From: Planctomycetota bacterium
Lineage (GTDB): Bacteria > Planctomycetota > UBA1135 > GCA-002686595
Length of the DNA stretch: 32,806 bases
Direction: 5' to 3'
NCBI GenBank assembly: GCA_020847695.1
Contig: JADLBP010000204.1
Span: forward strand, 1-32,806
Positions 1 to 9,540 of the stretch are shown here, piece by piece. Below the pieces are notes generated by a model, which saw nothing but the letters and a program-made list of their open reading frames with translations, ran no database searches and was not told where the DNA came from. Every line of letters begins with the position of its first letter. Within the stretch, counting starts at the first letter, position 1. A program made the position numbers and the translations under genes.

Positions 1-5
1 CGAAA

Positions 6-37
6 CGGGCCGCCCCGTCGTGCGACGGAGCGGCCCG
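6..37 (-). terminator. Rho-independent terminator of groEL
   Basis: On the minus strand an uninterrupted 15-bp stem, with a single G-U wobble, closes on a two-base turn and is followed by TTTCG. It lies 23 nt past the groEL stop codon. The stem is GC-rich and long enough to terminate despite the short T run. Confidence 0.7.
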
Positions 38-60
38 TGATGTCGTGAGACGAGTCGGAC

Positions 61-1668
<1,608 letters not shown>

Positions 1669-1696
1669 GTTGGCTCCTGGTGAGTGCGCGTGGCGC

Positions 1697-2011
1697 TCAG
1701 TCTTCGATCACGCCGAGGATGTCGTCTTCGCGCATGACCAGGTACTCGGTGCCGACCGCCTTGACCTCGGTGCCGGCGTAGGACGTGAAGAGGACGCGGT
1801 CGCCGACCTTGACGCTGAACGTCGAGCGCTGGCCGTTGTCGAGGGTCTTGCCGGTGCCGATCGCGACGACCTTGCCTTCCTTCGGCTTCTCCTTCGCGCT
1901 GTCGGGCAGCAGGATGCCGCCGGCGGTCTTCTCTTCGGCTTCGACGCGTTGCACGAGCACGCGATCCCCGAGCGGACGGATGTTGGCCTTCGACTTGGTC
2001 TTGGTGGTCAT
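1697..2011 (-). CDS. groES: Co-chaperonin GroES (10 kDa)
   Basis: Heptameric lid of the GroEL chamber. The 104-residue protein has the family core [19 protein letters not shown], the mobile loop [14 protein letters not shown] that contacts GroEL, and the end [17 protein letters not shown] chose the ATG at 2011, which gives the usual family length; the frame stays open further upstream but with no GroES-like sequence. The Shine-Dalgarno is weak, only a purine run (GAGAAGAAG) 7-15 bases upstream. It is 52 bp downstream of the response-regulator stop and 28 bp upstream of groEL. A TATTCA sequence about 20 nt before the ATG could be part of a promoter, but no heat-shock operator is apparent. Confidence 0.96.
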   Translation of the reverse strand: MTTKTKSKANIRPLGDRVLVQRVEAEEKTAGGILLPDSAKEKPKEGKVVAIGTGKTLDNGQRSTFSVKVGDRVLFTSYAGTEVKAVGTEYLVMREDDILGVIED

Positions 2012-2063
2012 GGAGAGCTTCTTCTCGTGAATAGGGTTTCTGGTGATTGGTCGGCCGCCGGTG

Positions 2064-2456
2064 TCACGACGGCTTGTTCGCTGAGTCCCAACGGCCCAGC
2101 GCGCGAACGACTTCCGCGCGCAGGCGATCGGGTTGCACGGGCTTGTGAAGGAACGCGAACGCACCGGCCGCGCGCACCTGGCTCTCCAGCTCGCGCGTGG
2201 CGTTGCCGGAGTAGCAGATGAACGGGAGCTCGAACTGACCGCGCAGGCGATCGATCACTTCGAGGCCGCCGCAGCCCGGCATGTGCATGTCGAGCAGCAG
2301 CAGGTGGATCGGTGCCCGCTCTCGGAGCAGGCTCAGGGCCTCCAAACCCGACTCGGCCTGGAGGATCTCCGAGCCGAGCGATGAGAGGAGGTCGACCACG
2401 CCCCTGCGGACCTCCAGGTCGTCGTCGGCGATGAGAATCCGTCGCGGTGCCAACAT
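2064..2456 (-). CDS. Single-domain response regulator (CheY-like receiver)
   Basis: A 130-residue stand-alone receiver domain with no output domain. It has the acidic pocket (ADDD, Asp11-13), the phosphoacceptor Asp56 in LLLDMHMPG, the switch Ser83 in CYSGNA and the conserved Lys105 in FLHKP. It starts at an ATG. Proteins of this type act by protein-protein contact or as phosphorelay intermediates. No histidine kinase is in the window, so its partner is unknown. It lies just ahead of groES on the same strand with a 52-bp gap and may share a transcript with groES-groEL. The link is positional only. Confidence 0.88.
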   Translation of the reverse strand: MLAPRRILIADDDLEVRRGVVDLLSSLGSEILQAESGLEALSLLRERAPIHLLLLDMHMPGCGGLEVIDRLRGQFELPFICYSGNATRELESQVRAAGAFAFLHKPVQPDRLRAEVVRALGRWDSANKPS

Positions 2457-2763
2457 GGATGGGGCTGCAGAAGGGTGGGCGCCGGTGAAAGCAAAGCTTG
2501 TGCCGCCACCGGCACGCGGGGTCGGTGGTGGGTCGGGGTGCTCTAGGTAGTGGTGGGGCGGACTTGCCCGCCCGCCGGTTGGGGCTGGTCGTCGGGCCGC
2601 GCTGCCGACCGCTGCCAGTCCGGCAGCGCATCCGACCAGCCCGGCGGCTTTCTGCCGTCTTGGCAGAGGCTCGGAAGGGGCCGCCGCGGGCGCTTCCGGC
2701 GGGGCGACGGGAGTGACCCAAGCTGCCTCGGGGTCCCCCTGCGAGGGGCGGAACTCGAGTCGG
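2457..2763. other. Intergenic region without a recognised gene
   Basis: This 307-bp stretch separates the response-regulator start from the stop of the TonB receptor gene. I see no convincing gene. It holds several short inverted repeats: a GGGCGG/CCGCCC hairpin at 2556-2573, the pair GGGCTGGTC and GACCAGCCC around 2582 and 2635, and TCTGCC/GGCAGA near 2657. A CCCC/GGGG hairpin near 2739-2752 lies just past the receptor stop and could terminate it, though no T-run follows. Confidence 0.4.
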
Positions 2764-4764
2764 TCAGCGTCCGACGGTCAGCCGCAGCGCGAGCGAGAAG
2801 CCGTCTTGCTCCAGCGCGTCCTGGACCAGCTCGGGCCCGACCGGGTCGAAGTAGCGCACGTCGAAGAGATTGCGCGCGATCACCGCGAGCTCGACGCCCG
2901 GCGCGAGCCGTGGCGCGCGCAGCGCGAGGTTGGTCAGCACGTATCCGGGAGCCATGTCGCCGCCGAACGTCGTCCGCGAGCCGACGTAGATGCACTCGAC
3001 GCCGGCGAGCAATCCGTCGGTGAAGAGCGGCGTCTCCGCGAGGAACTGCGTCACGTTGCGCGGCGAGTTGACCGCGCGCTCGCCGGTGTCGTCGTCGCGG
3101 ACGTATTGCAGCGCGTGGCTGAGCCGCACGCGCCGGCCGCGTTCGAAACGGCGTTCGAGCTCGAGCTCGACACCGTCGCCGACCACCTCGCCGACGTTGC
3201 GATACAAGAGCTCGGCGGTCACCGGATCGGGCCCGCGCACGATCAGGTCCTCGACGTCGTAGTGGAACAGCGAAGCCGACGCGCGCCAGCCTCTGTCGAA
3301 CGCGTGCTCGATCACCGCCTCGAGACTCGACATCCGCTCGGGCTCGAGGTCGGGCACGTTCGCGATCGAGCCGACGTTGTAGGCGAGCTCGCTCGCGTTC
3401 GGCGCGCGGAAGCCTTCGCCGTAGAGCAGCTTGTACGCGCTCTGCTCGTCGGGCGCGTACACGAGCGCGCCGCGCGGCGTGAACGTGCCTCCGAACGACT
3501 CGTAATGGTCGTAGCGACCGCCGGCGACCAGCGTCGTGTGCTCGCCGAGCGCGATCTCGTCCTGGAGGAAGACGCCGCTCTCGAGACTGTCGTCGGTGGT
3601 GTCGTAGTAGACGCCGTGGACGCTGTCCCAGCCCTTTTGATCCTGCGCGACGTTCCAGCGCGTGTCGATGCCGACGGTCAGGCGTCCGCCGAGCGCGCGC
3701 TCGAATGCGAGCCGAGCATCGAGACCGATCGTCTCGCCGATCACGCGATCGTGGTAGAGCAAGTCCGGCGGCCCGCCTTGGAACGTGTCGTCGGTGACGT
3801 AGTCGCCCCAGTAGCGGTAGTCGGTGAAGTACGCGCGCACGAGCGCAGTCCGCCCGGATCCGACGTCGGGGCGCCAGCTCAGGTCCGCATAGCCCGTCGC
3901 GTCGACCGTGCGATTGTCGGGATCGTCGAAGACGACGCCGTAGGAACCGGTCGGCATGCCCTTCTCGCGCCAGGCGTACGCGGCGTTGAACGACCAGTCG
4001 CTCCAGTCGTACTGCGCGTTGAGCGAGTACGCGCGTTCGAAGTCGGTGTCGCGCGTGTGTCCGCCGGATGGCGTCGACGCGAAGTCGTCGTAGAAGAGGT
4101 CGTCACCCGCGGAGTCGAAAGCGCGCGCGGACACGAGCCACTGCCGGCCGTCGTCGCTCGCGCCTCCGAACGTCGCACGGCCGAGATACGTGCCGTGACT
4201 GGCCGCCTCGAACGCACCCTCGCCGCCGGCGAGATCGCCGCCGCGCTTGTTGATCACGTTGACGACGGCGAAGAGCGCGTTGCTGCCGTAGAGCGCCGAG
4301 CCCGGGCCATGGATGACCTCGATGCGTTCGATCAGATCTGGATCGACCGGCGCGTCGAAGTTGAGGCCGTATCCGCCGTACACCGGATCGTTGATGCGGT
4401 GGCCGTCGACCAACAACAGCACGCGCGAGTTGTAGTCGCCGGGCACGAAGAAGCCGCGGACGCCGACGTGCGCGTAGTTGCGGTCGTACGTCACGTACAT
4501 GCCGGTGACGCTCCGCAAGATCTCGCCGAGCGTTCGATAGCCGTGCGCTCGGATCTCGTCGCCGCGGATCACCGTCGCGTACGCGGGCGAGTCGAACGTG
4601 CGCTGCGGATGCAACGAGGCGCTGACCACGTCGTCGATCTCGACTTGGAGGAGTTCCTCGAGATCGAGCTCGGTCAGGTCGCGCTGCGCGGCGGCGTCTT
4701 GGAACGCGAGCCCCCACGCGGGCGAGGCGAGGACGGCGAGGGCGATCAGAGTGCGGTCGAGCAT
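2764..4764 (-). CDS. TonB-dependent outer-membrane receptor
   Basis: Outer-membrane 22-strand barrel with an N-terminal plug that imports a scarce ligand (typically an iron complex, cobalamin or sugar) using TonB-ExbBD energy. The 666-residue product starts at the ATG preceding a signal peptide (LIALAVLASPAWGLA). A short DLEELLQVEIDDVVSAS segment follows, then the plug: TVIRGDEIRAHGYRTLGEIL, VLLLVDGHRINDP and IEVIHGPGSALYGSNA, about residues 45-165. The rest is aromatic-rich barrel with alternating strands. The last residues are LRLTVGR, not the terminal Phe or Trp favoured by BAM substrates. The ligand cannot be deduced, since no transport or siderophore genes adjoin it. The open frame extends another 1.2 kb upstream, but that part is low-complexity and antisense to the methyltransferase region, so I excluded it. 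Confidence 0.9.
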   Translation of the reverse strand: MLDRTLIALAVLASPAWGLAFQDAAAQRDLTELDLEELLQVEIDDVVSASLHPQRTFDSPAYATVIRGDEIRAHGYRTLGEILRSVTGMYVTYDRNYAHVGVRGFFVPGDYNSRVLLLVDGHRINDPVYGGYGLNFDAPVDPDLIERIEVIHGPGSALYGSNALFAVVNVINKRGGDLAGGEGAFEAASHGTYLGRATFGGASDDGRQWLVSARAFDSAGDDLFYDDFASTPSGGHTRDTDFERAYSLNAQYDWSDWSFNAAYAWREKGMPTGSYGVVFDDPDNRTVDATGYADLSWRPDVGSGRTALVRAYFTDYRYWGDYVTDDTFQGGPPDLLYHDRVIGETIGLDARLAFERALGGRLTVGIDTRWNVAQDQKGWDSVHGVYYDTTDDSLESGVFLQDEIALGEHTTLVAGGRYDHYESFGGTFTPRGALVYAPDEQSAYKLLYGEGFRAPNASELAYNVGSIANVPDLEPERMSSLEAVIEHAFDRGWRASASLFHYDVEDLIVRGPDPVTAELLYRNVGEVVGDGVELELERRFERGRRVRLSHALQYVRDDDTGERAVNSPRNVTQFLAETPLFTDGLLAGVECIYVGSRTTFGGDMAPGYVLTNLALRAPRLAPGVELAVIARNLFDVRYFDPVGPELVQDALEQDGFSLALRLTVGR

Positions 4765-5228
4765 CGGTTCCGGGGCGCCGACGGACTGCGACCCCGCTCG
4801 ACCGTCGGCGCTCCAAGGCTGAGGCTGGAGCGTGCGTTGGCCGGAGCCACCATTAACGGGACGGGCGAGCCGCGCGACCGGTCCGGCGGCTCTCGGGGCC
4901 CGCAGAGCGACGTGCGTGGCCGCTCGCGGCGCGGAGCTTTGCCCGGCGTGGCGGCGGCGCGTGGACGCCGAGCCCGCGCCGACACCGAGCGTCCATCGAC
5001 AGCGCGCGAGCGCCGACCAGCGCCGAGCATCGAGACCGCGCGAGCACTCACGATCACGCGAGCCGAAGCTCACGCGAGCGCCGCGCGTGAGGGCCCGTCG
5101 CCTGCGCGCGAGCGCCGACCCTCGGCGAACTCTCGCGCCGCACGTGACGATCGATCGCTCGCTCGCGCGTGGAGAAAGCGGTCGAGCGGCGTGCGCTCGC
5201 CGCCGCTCGACCGCGCAGTCCCCGTCGC
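4765..5228. other. Low-complexity, gene-free GC-rich stretch
   Basis: This is 464 bp between the TonB receptor start and the methyltransferase stop. All six frames are open for long distances, but their products are Arg/Ala/Ser-rich and match no family. The sequence is built of imperfect short repeats such as GCGAGCGCCGA and CGCGCGAGC. I find no RNA gene or clear promoter. The receptor promoter should lie at the low-coordinate end. Confidence 0.4.
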
Positions 5229-6092
5229 TCAGCGCTTCTCGATCACGACCTCGAGGTACTCGCCGGGAGCCGCCAGCGAGCCGTCGGTCGCGCGGTTGGC
5301 GCGCGCGAGCACCTCGACGAGCGCGCGTTCGAGTTCGGCTCGCCGCGGCTCGTCCAACGCTTCGAACGCGCGCCGCGTCGGGCCGTACCACGTGCGGAAG
5401 ACGTCGACCCAGTGCTCGGGCGAGCGGTAGCGGAACACGAAGTTCGCGCGCTGCGTCCGCACCGAGCCCGCGTCCGCGAAGAGCCGCGCGAGCTCGTCCT
5501 CGTCGCCCCACACGAAGGGCGACGGCACGCCGACCGGCGGCGGCACGAAGCGCGAGAGGACACGGAACACGTCGCCGATCAGTCCCTGCGGCGTCCAGTT
5601 CGCGAGCGCGATCCGTCCGCCGGGCTTGGTGACGCGCAAGAGCTCGGTCGCAGCGAGCTCCTGGCGCGGCGCGAACATCACACCGAACGTCGAGAGCACG
5701 CAGTCGAACGTCGCGTCCTCGAACGGCAGCGCTTCGGCGTCGCCGGGCGTGAAATCGATCTCGAAGTGCTCGGCGAGCGCGCGGGCGCGGGCTCGTTCGA
5801 GCAACGAAGGCACGAAATCGACGCCGCGCGCGCGGCAGAAGCGCCGTGCGGCCGCGAGCGCGGAGTTGCCGTGCCCGCAGGCGACGTCGAGCACGTCGGA
5901 GCCCGCGCGCAGGTCGACGGCTTCGCAGAGCGTCTCGGAGACGACCTGGAGCGTCGCGCCGACGACGGCGAAATCGCCCGAGGCCCAAGTCGCCTGCTGA
6001 CGCGCCTTGAGCGCGGTGAAGTCGATCGTTGCCGCTACGGGTGCGCTCGGAGAGCAGTCGGTGCGGCCGGTAACATGGCGTGTGTGGAGCAT
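5229..6092 (-). CDS. Class I SAM-dependent methyltransferase (UbiE/type 11-like)
   Basis: Predicted cytosolic S-adenosylmethionine-dependent methyltransferase of 287 residues; the substrate is unknown. Motif I is VLDVACGHGNSALAAA (about residues 68-83), the acidic residue ending strand 2 is in VDFVPSLL, motif II is GDAEALPFEDATFDCVLSTFGVMF, and the post-motif LLRVTKPGGRIALANW is typical of the UbiE/methyltransferase-11 group. The ATG is the only plausible start but has no Shine-Dalgarno. It is transcribed away from the AraC-type gene with 173 bp between the starts, which is the usual layout of a regulator and its target. That link is inference. Confidence 0.82.
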   Translation of the reverse strand: MLHTRHVTGRTDCSPSAPVAATIDFTALKARQQATWASGDFAVVGATLQVVSETLCEAVDLRAGSDVLDVACGHGNSALAAARRFCRARGVDFVPSLLERARARALAEHFEIDFTPGDAEALPFEDATFDCVLSTFGVMFAPRQELAATELLRVTKPGGRIALANWTPQGLIGDVFRVLSRFVPPPVGVPSPFVWGDEDELARLFADAGSVRTQRANFVFRYRSPEHWVDVFRTWYGPTRRAFEALDEPRRAELERALVEVLARANRATDGSLAAPGEYLEVVIEKR

Positions 6093-6265
6093 GGTTCGTC
6101 AGGGGGAAGGAGTTGGATGGACTCGGCCGTCGCCGAGCGTTCGCTCCGAATGTGGCTCGTGCGTGGCGCGCACGGAATGACCGGGAGTCCGCGTCTCTTG
6201 CTCGCGCGGCCGCCGGCCGGCGCGCGGCGCACCGAGCGTCCGAACGGCATGCTCCGGCGTCCGCG

Positions 6266-7237
6266 ATGAACGTCGACCTGCTCTCCGACGTGCTCCGGGT
6301 GGTGCGCTTGGACGGCGCGTTCTTCTATCGCGTCGAGGCGACGGCGCCGTGGTGCGTCGAGAGCCGCACGCCGACGGAGCTGCGACCTCGCGTGCTCCCG
6401 GCGAGCGAGCACTTGGTCGCGTACCACGTTCTCGTCGAAGGCGAGTGTTGGGCTGGGCTGCACGGCGGCGAGCAGACGCGGATGCGGTCGGGAGACGTCG
6501 TCGTGTTCCCGCTGGGCTCGCCGCATCGCATGTCGAGCGCGCGCGGCCTCGGCGATGCGCTGGTGCTCACGGAGCTGCCCGATGCGACGCGCCTGCCGTT
6601 CACGATGCGGATGGGCGGCGGCGGCGAGCACGCGAAGTTCGTCTGCGGCTTCCTCGGTTGCGACCGCGGCCCGTTCAATCCGCTGCTCGGCGCGTTGCCG
6701 GCGCAGCTCGTCGTACACGGCGAGGAGACGAGCTGGCTCGGCGCGTTCACGCGCCACGCGCTCGCGGAATCGGAGTCGAGCCGCGCGGGCGGCGAGCTCG
6801 TGATCACGCGGCTCGCCGAGCTGATGTTCATCGAGGTCCTGCGCCGTCACGTCGAGTCGCTGCCGCCGCAGAGCACCGGTTGGCTCGCGGGACTGCGCGA
6901 TCCGCTGGTCGGTCGGGCGCTCGCGCTGTTGCACGGCGCTCCGGCGCGCGAATGGTCGCTGCAGGAGCTCGCCGAGGAGTCGGCGACGTCGCGCACGGTG
7001 CTCGCGGAGCGCTTCGGCGAGCTGGTCGGCCTCGCACCGATGCAGTACCTCGCGCGTTGGCGCATGCAGCTCGCGGCGGAACGGCTCGATCACTCGACCG
7101 ACAAGCTCGCGACGATCGCGCAGAGCGTCGGCTATGCGTCGGAAGCGGCTTTCAGCCGCGCCTTCCGCAAGCTGGTCGGTGCGTCGCCGTCGCACTGGCG
7201 CGCACGACGAACGCGCGTCGGCGCTCCGGATGGCTGA
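6266..7237 (+). CDS. AraC-family transcriptional regulator with N-terminal cupin domain
   Basis: DNA-binding regulator of 323 residues. The N-terminal half is a cupin-type sensor of the AraC-binding/Cupin_6 kind: HLVAYHVLVEGECWAGL, then RSGDVVVFPLGSPHRMSS (about residues 45-95). The C-terminal hundred residues form the double helix-turn-helix: WSLQELAEESATSRTVLAERFGELVG, then LATIAQSVGYASEAAFSRAFRKLVG, the canonical AraC signature. I took the ATG at 6266 because family similarity begins there; the open frame upstream adds about 60 Arg/Ala-rich residues. It is divergent from the SAM methyltransferase, its likeliest target. The intergenic region contains short inverted repeats, but I cannot assign an operator. 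Confidence 0.88.
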   Translation: MNVDLLSDVLRVVRLDGAFFYRVEATAPWCVESRTPTELRPRVLPASEHLVAYHVLVEGECWAGLHGGEQTRMRSGDVVVFPLGSPHRMSSARGLGDALVLTELPDATRLPFTMRMGGGGEHAKFVCGFLGCDRGPFNPLLGALPAQLVVHGEETSWLGAFTRHALAESESSRAGGELVITRLAELMFIEVLRRHVESLPPQSTGWLAGLRDPLVGRALALLHGAPAREWSLQELAEESATSRTVLAERFGELVGLAPMQYLARWRMQLAAERLDHSTDKLATIAQSVGYASEAAFSRAFRKLVGASPSHWRARRTRVGAPDG

Positions 7238-7284
7238 AGCTGCGGAGAGCGACGGCTTCGATCGGCCGGACCAACGCGTTCAGG

Positions 7285-7292
7285 GCTAGACT
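7285..7292 (+). promoter_or_regulatory. Predicted -10 element of FG-GAP gene
   Basis: GCTAGACT lies 48 nt before the GTG start of the FG-GAP gene. The same GnTAnnnT pattern precedes many genes here. No good -35 is seen. The leader is long and carries a GAGGA Shine-Dalgarno. Confidence 0.45.
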
Positions 7293-7340
7293 CGCGGGAG
7301 CTCGAGATCGTTTCGAGGTACCGCCCCGAGGAATTCTCCC

Positions 7341-8774
7341 GTGTGGATCGCATTCTGCCTTTCGATGTCCCAGGTCGCCGATGCGAGCGCTGGGCCGGAC
7401 CAAGGTCTGTACCGCGACCTGTTCGGCGTCTGCGTCGCCGATGGGGGTGACCTTGACGGAGACGGCACGCGCGACGTGTGGGTCGGTGATCCGTCGATGC
7501 CGACGGAGCACGATGAGACCGCGGGACACGTGTGGGCGGTGTCGGGAAAGAGCGGCAAGCGGTTGCGGAGCATCGCAAGTCCGACGGGTGCACGCGGCTT
7601 CGGTTGGACGCTCGCTGCACTCGACGACGGCGATGGCGACGGCAAGCGCGACGTCGCGGTCGGATGCGAGTTCATGCCGAGCAAGGAGCATCTCGAGCCG
7701 TCGTTCGAACTCGGCTGGACATCGCCAGCCGGCGAGAGCGCCGTCTTCGTGTTCTCGGGGGCGACGTCACAGCAGCGCTTCGTGATCCGTGGTCCTGCGG
7801 ACTGCCGCAAGATTCCCTGGTACAGCTCGGGCGCAGGGCCCTCGCTCGCCTCGGTCGGCGACTGGAACGGGGACGGGGTCGGCGACCTCGCCGTCGGTTG
7901 GAGTTTCGCGGACACAGATCTGCGCGACTGCGGACGCGTCGATGTCGTCTCGGGCAAAGACGGTGCGACGGTGCACTCGTGGACCGGCGCGGACGCTCAC
8001 GATCTCTTCGGTTTCGCTCTGGCGCCGCTCGCCGACCTCGACGGCGACGGGAAGCACGAGCTCGCTTGTGGCGCAATGCCGGATTACGCGATCGACGTGG
8101 AAGGCGCCCATCCCAACCTCGCGCGCATCCGTCCGGGCTACGTGCGCGTGCTGTCGTCGAAGGGCTCGGTGCTCTTCTCGCTCTCGCCGGCGGATGGCTG
8201 TCGAAGCTTCGGCGTCTCCGTTGGGGCCTGTCCAGACGTCGACCGCGACAGCGTCGACGACGTGATGGTCGGACAGCCGTTTTCTGCCGAGCCGCCGCGA
8301 CCGGCGATCACTCTGTGGTCCGGCAAGACTGGCAAGCTCATCCGGAGTCTGGATCCCCCCGAGCTCGACGCATGGGATGGAGGTTGGGAGGCACGCGCGA
8401 ACGTGCAGCCTCGGGCCGTCGGCGTCCGCAGGTCGTTCGGCGTGCGACTCCTCAGCGTGCCCGATCGCGATGGCGACGGACTCGCCGACATCCTCGTGAC
8501 CGTGCCGCGTCCCTTGTGCTTCGTGCCCGCCGGCATCGTGTCAAGCGCATCCGGCAATGCGCTGGGTCACGTCGAACTGCACGACTACACCTTCCGCTCC
8601 CACATCGGGCTAGGTGCGTGTCGCACCGGCGACATCGACGGCGATTCGGACGAGGACTTCGCGATCGGCGGTGCGAGCATTCGAAGCGACGAAGCGCAGG
8701 GCGCCGTAGTGTTCGTCTCGTCGAAGAAGCTCGAAGTCCTGCGCACCGTGTTGCGAAGCGACGTCGCGAATTGA
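7341..8774 (+). CDS. Exported FG-GAP repeat protein (seven-bladed integrin-like propeller)
   Basis: Secreted or surface protein of 477 residues with no known enzymatic role. It starts at a GTG with GAGGA 8 bases upstream. A short hydrophobic leader (WIAFCLSMSQVADASA) is followed by exactly seven calcium-binding DxDGDG-type loops starting near residues 37, 95, 174, 232, 299, 375 and 431 (DLDGDGTRD, DGDGDGKRD, DWNGDGVGD, DLDGDGKHE, DVDRDSVDD, DRDGDGLAD, DIDGDSDED). Each is followed by a hydrophobic strand ending in Gly and a segment such as GHVWAVSGKSGK or VDVVSGKDGA. Seven repeats at this spacing predict a complete integrin-alpha-like beta-propeller. Loop 5 is the most degenerate. There is no extra catalytic or anchoring domain. 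It converges on the acetyltransferase with 19 bp between stops. Confidence 0.85.
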   Translation: MWIAFCLSMSQVADASAGPDQGLYRDLFGVCVADGGDLDGDGTRDVWVGDPSMPTEHDETAGHVWAVSGKSGKRLRSIASPTGARGFGWTLAALDDGDGDGKRDVAVGCEFMPSKEHLEPSFELGWTSPAGESAVFVFSGATSQQRFVIRGPADCRKIPWYSSGAGPSLASVGDWNGDGVGDLAVGWSFADTDLRDCGRVDVVSGKDGATVHSWTGADAHDLFGFALAPLADLDGDGKHELACGAMPDYAIDVEGAHPNLARIRPGYVRVLSSKGSVLFSLSPADGCRSFGVSVGACPDVDRDSVDDVMVGQPFSAEPPRPAITLWSGKTGKLIRSLDPPELDAWDGGWEARANVQPRAVGVRRSFGVRLLSVPDRDGDGLADILVTVPRPLCFVPAGIVSSASGNALGHVELHDYTFRSHIGLGACRTGDIDGDSDEDFAIGGASIRSDEAQGAVVFVSSKKLEVLRTVLRSDVAN

Positions 8775-8793
8775 CGCGACGGACGGCTCGCAG

Positions 8794-9396
8794 TCAGCGC
8801 CGCGCGCGACGATTGCGAGCGGGCTCCGCTCGCAGGGTGGGCCGCGCCGGAGTGTGGCGCGCCACTTCGGTGAAGCCGGCGCGGTCGAAGCAGGGGCGCA
8901 GGCCCATCCAGACGAAGAGGTCGATCGCGCGCTCGCCGCGTTTCGTTTCGTGCGGCCATGCGTCGACGCACTCGGCGCCGTGCGCGAACGCGTGCTCGGT
9001 CGCCGCGCGCACCAGCGCGGTCGCGACGCCGGTGCCGCGGTGCTCGCGATCGACGTAGAGGCACGAGATCGCCCACGCGTCGCGCGCGTCGACCGGCTTC
9101 GCGAAGCGCGACTTCGCGAGGCCCGCGAACTCGCTGCGCGGCGCGATCGAGCACCAGCCGACCGCCTTGCCGTCGCGATACGCGAGCAGTCCGGTCGGGT
9201 GCTCGCTCGCGACGAGCTTCTTCATCGCGCGCTTGTTCTTCTCGCCCTTGCCCGCGGCGTAGTCGCGCTTCGGCAACCTCGAAGTCATGCACCAACACCC
9301 GCCGCACGCTCCGCGTGGGCCGAGCAGGTCGACGAAGTCGTCCCAACGCTCGAGCGTCAGCGGTTCGACCTGCGTGCGAGCTCGTTTCGTGGCCAT
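8794..9396 (-). CDS. GNAT-family N-acetyltransferase
   Basis: Acetyl-CoA-dependent acetyltransferase of 200 residues with an unknown acceptor. The GNAT core is AWAISCLYVDREHRGTGVATALVRAATEHA (about residues 108-137), including the acetyl-CoA pyrophosphate loop REHRGTGVA, followed by the strand around ECVDAWPHE and the end motif WMGLRPCFDRAGFTEVAR. The N-terminus is Cys-rich (GACGGCWCMT), a pattern seen in a subgroup of small GNAT proteins. The ATG has AGGA five bases upstream. The C-terminal 20 residues are Arg-rich. Its gene ends facing the FG-GAP gene and starts divergently from the dipeptidase. Confidence 0.85.
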   Translation of the reverse strand: MATKRARTQVEPLTLERWDDFVDLLGPRGACGGCWCMTSRLPKRDYAAGKGEKNKRAMKKLVASEHPTGLLAYRDGKAVGWCSIAPRSEFAGLAKSRFAKPVDARDAWAISCLYVDREHRGTGVATALVRAATEHAFAHGAECVDAWPHETKRGERAIDLFVWMGLRPCFDRAGFTEVARHTPARPTLRAEPARNRRARR

Positions 9397-9524
9397 GGGT
9401 GTCCTGCTCTCTCGAATCGGTGCTCGGCGCGATGGGCGCCGGTCGGTCTGCGCCCAGCGCGGCGGTCCGGCCGACGCTCGTGAACGTACCGGAAAACGCG
9501 GCCGCGGGGATCGCGCGACGCAGC

Positions 9525-9532
9525 GGTATGAT
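9525..9532 (+). promoter_or_regulatory. Predicted -10 element, leaderless-type, of the dipeptidase gene
   Basis: GGTATGAT ends 8 nt before the GTG start of the dipeptidase. There is no Shine-Dalgarno in that gap, so transcription would begin at or next to the start codon. Confidence 0.5.
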
Positions 9533-9540
9533 CGACCGGC

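Noticed and set aside
2012..2063. CIRCE (HrcA) operator or heat-shock promoter ahead of groES
   Set aside because: No TTAGCACTC-N9-GAGTGCTAA or recognisable half-site is present.
4832..5632. A 266-codon plus-strand open frame over the gap and the end of the methyltransferase gene
   Set aside because: Product is almost only Arg, Ala, Pro and Ser, and half of it is antisense to a gene with good motifs.
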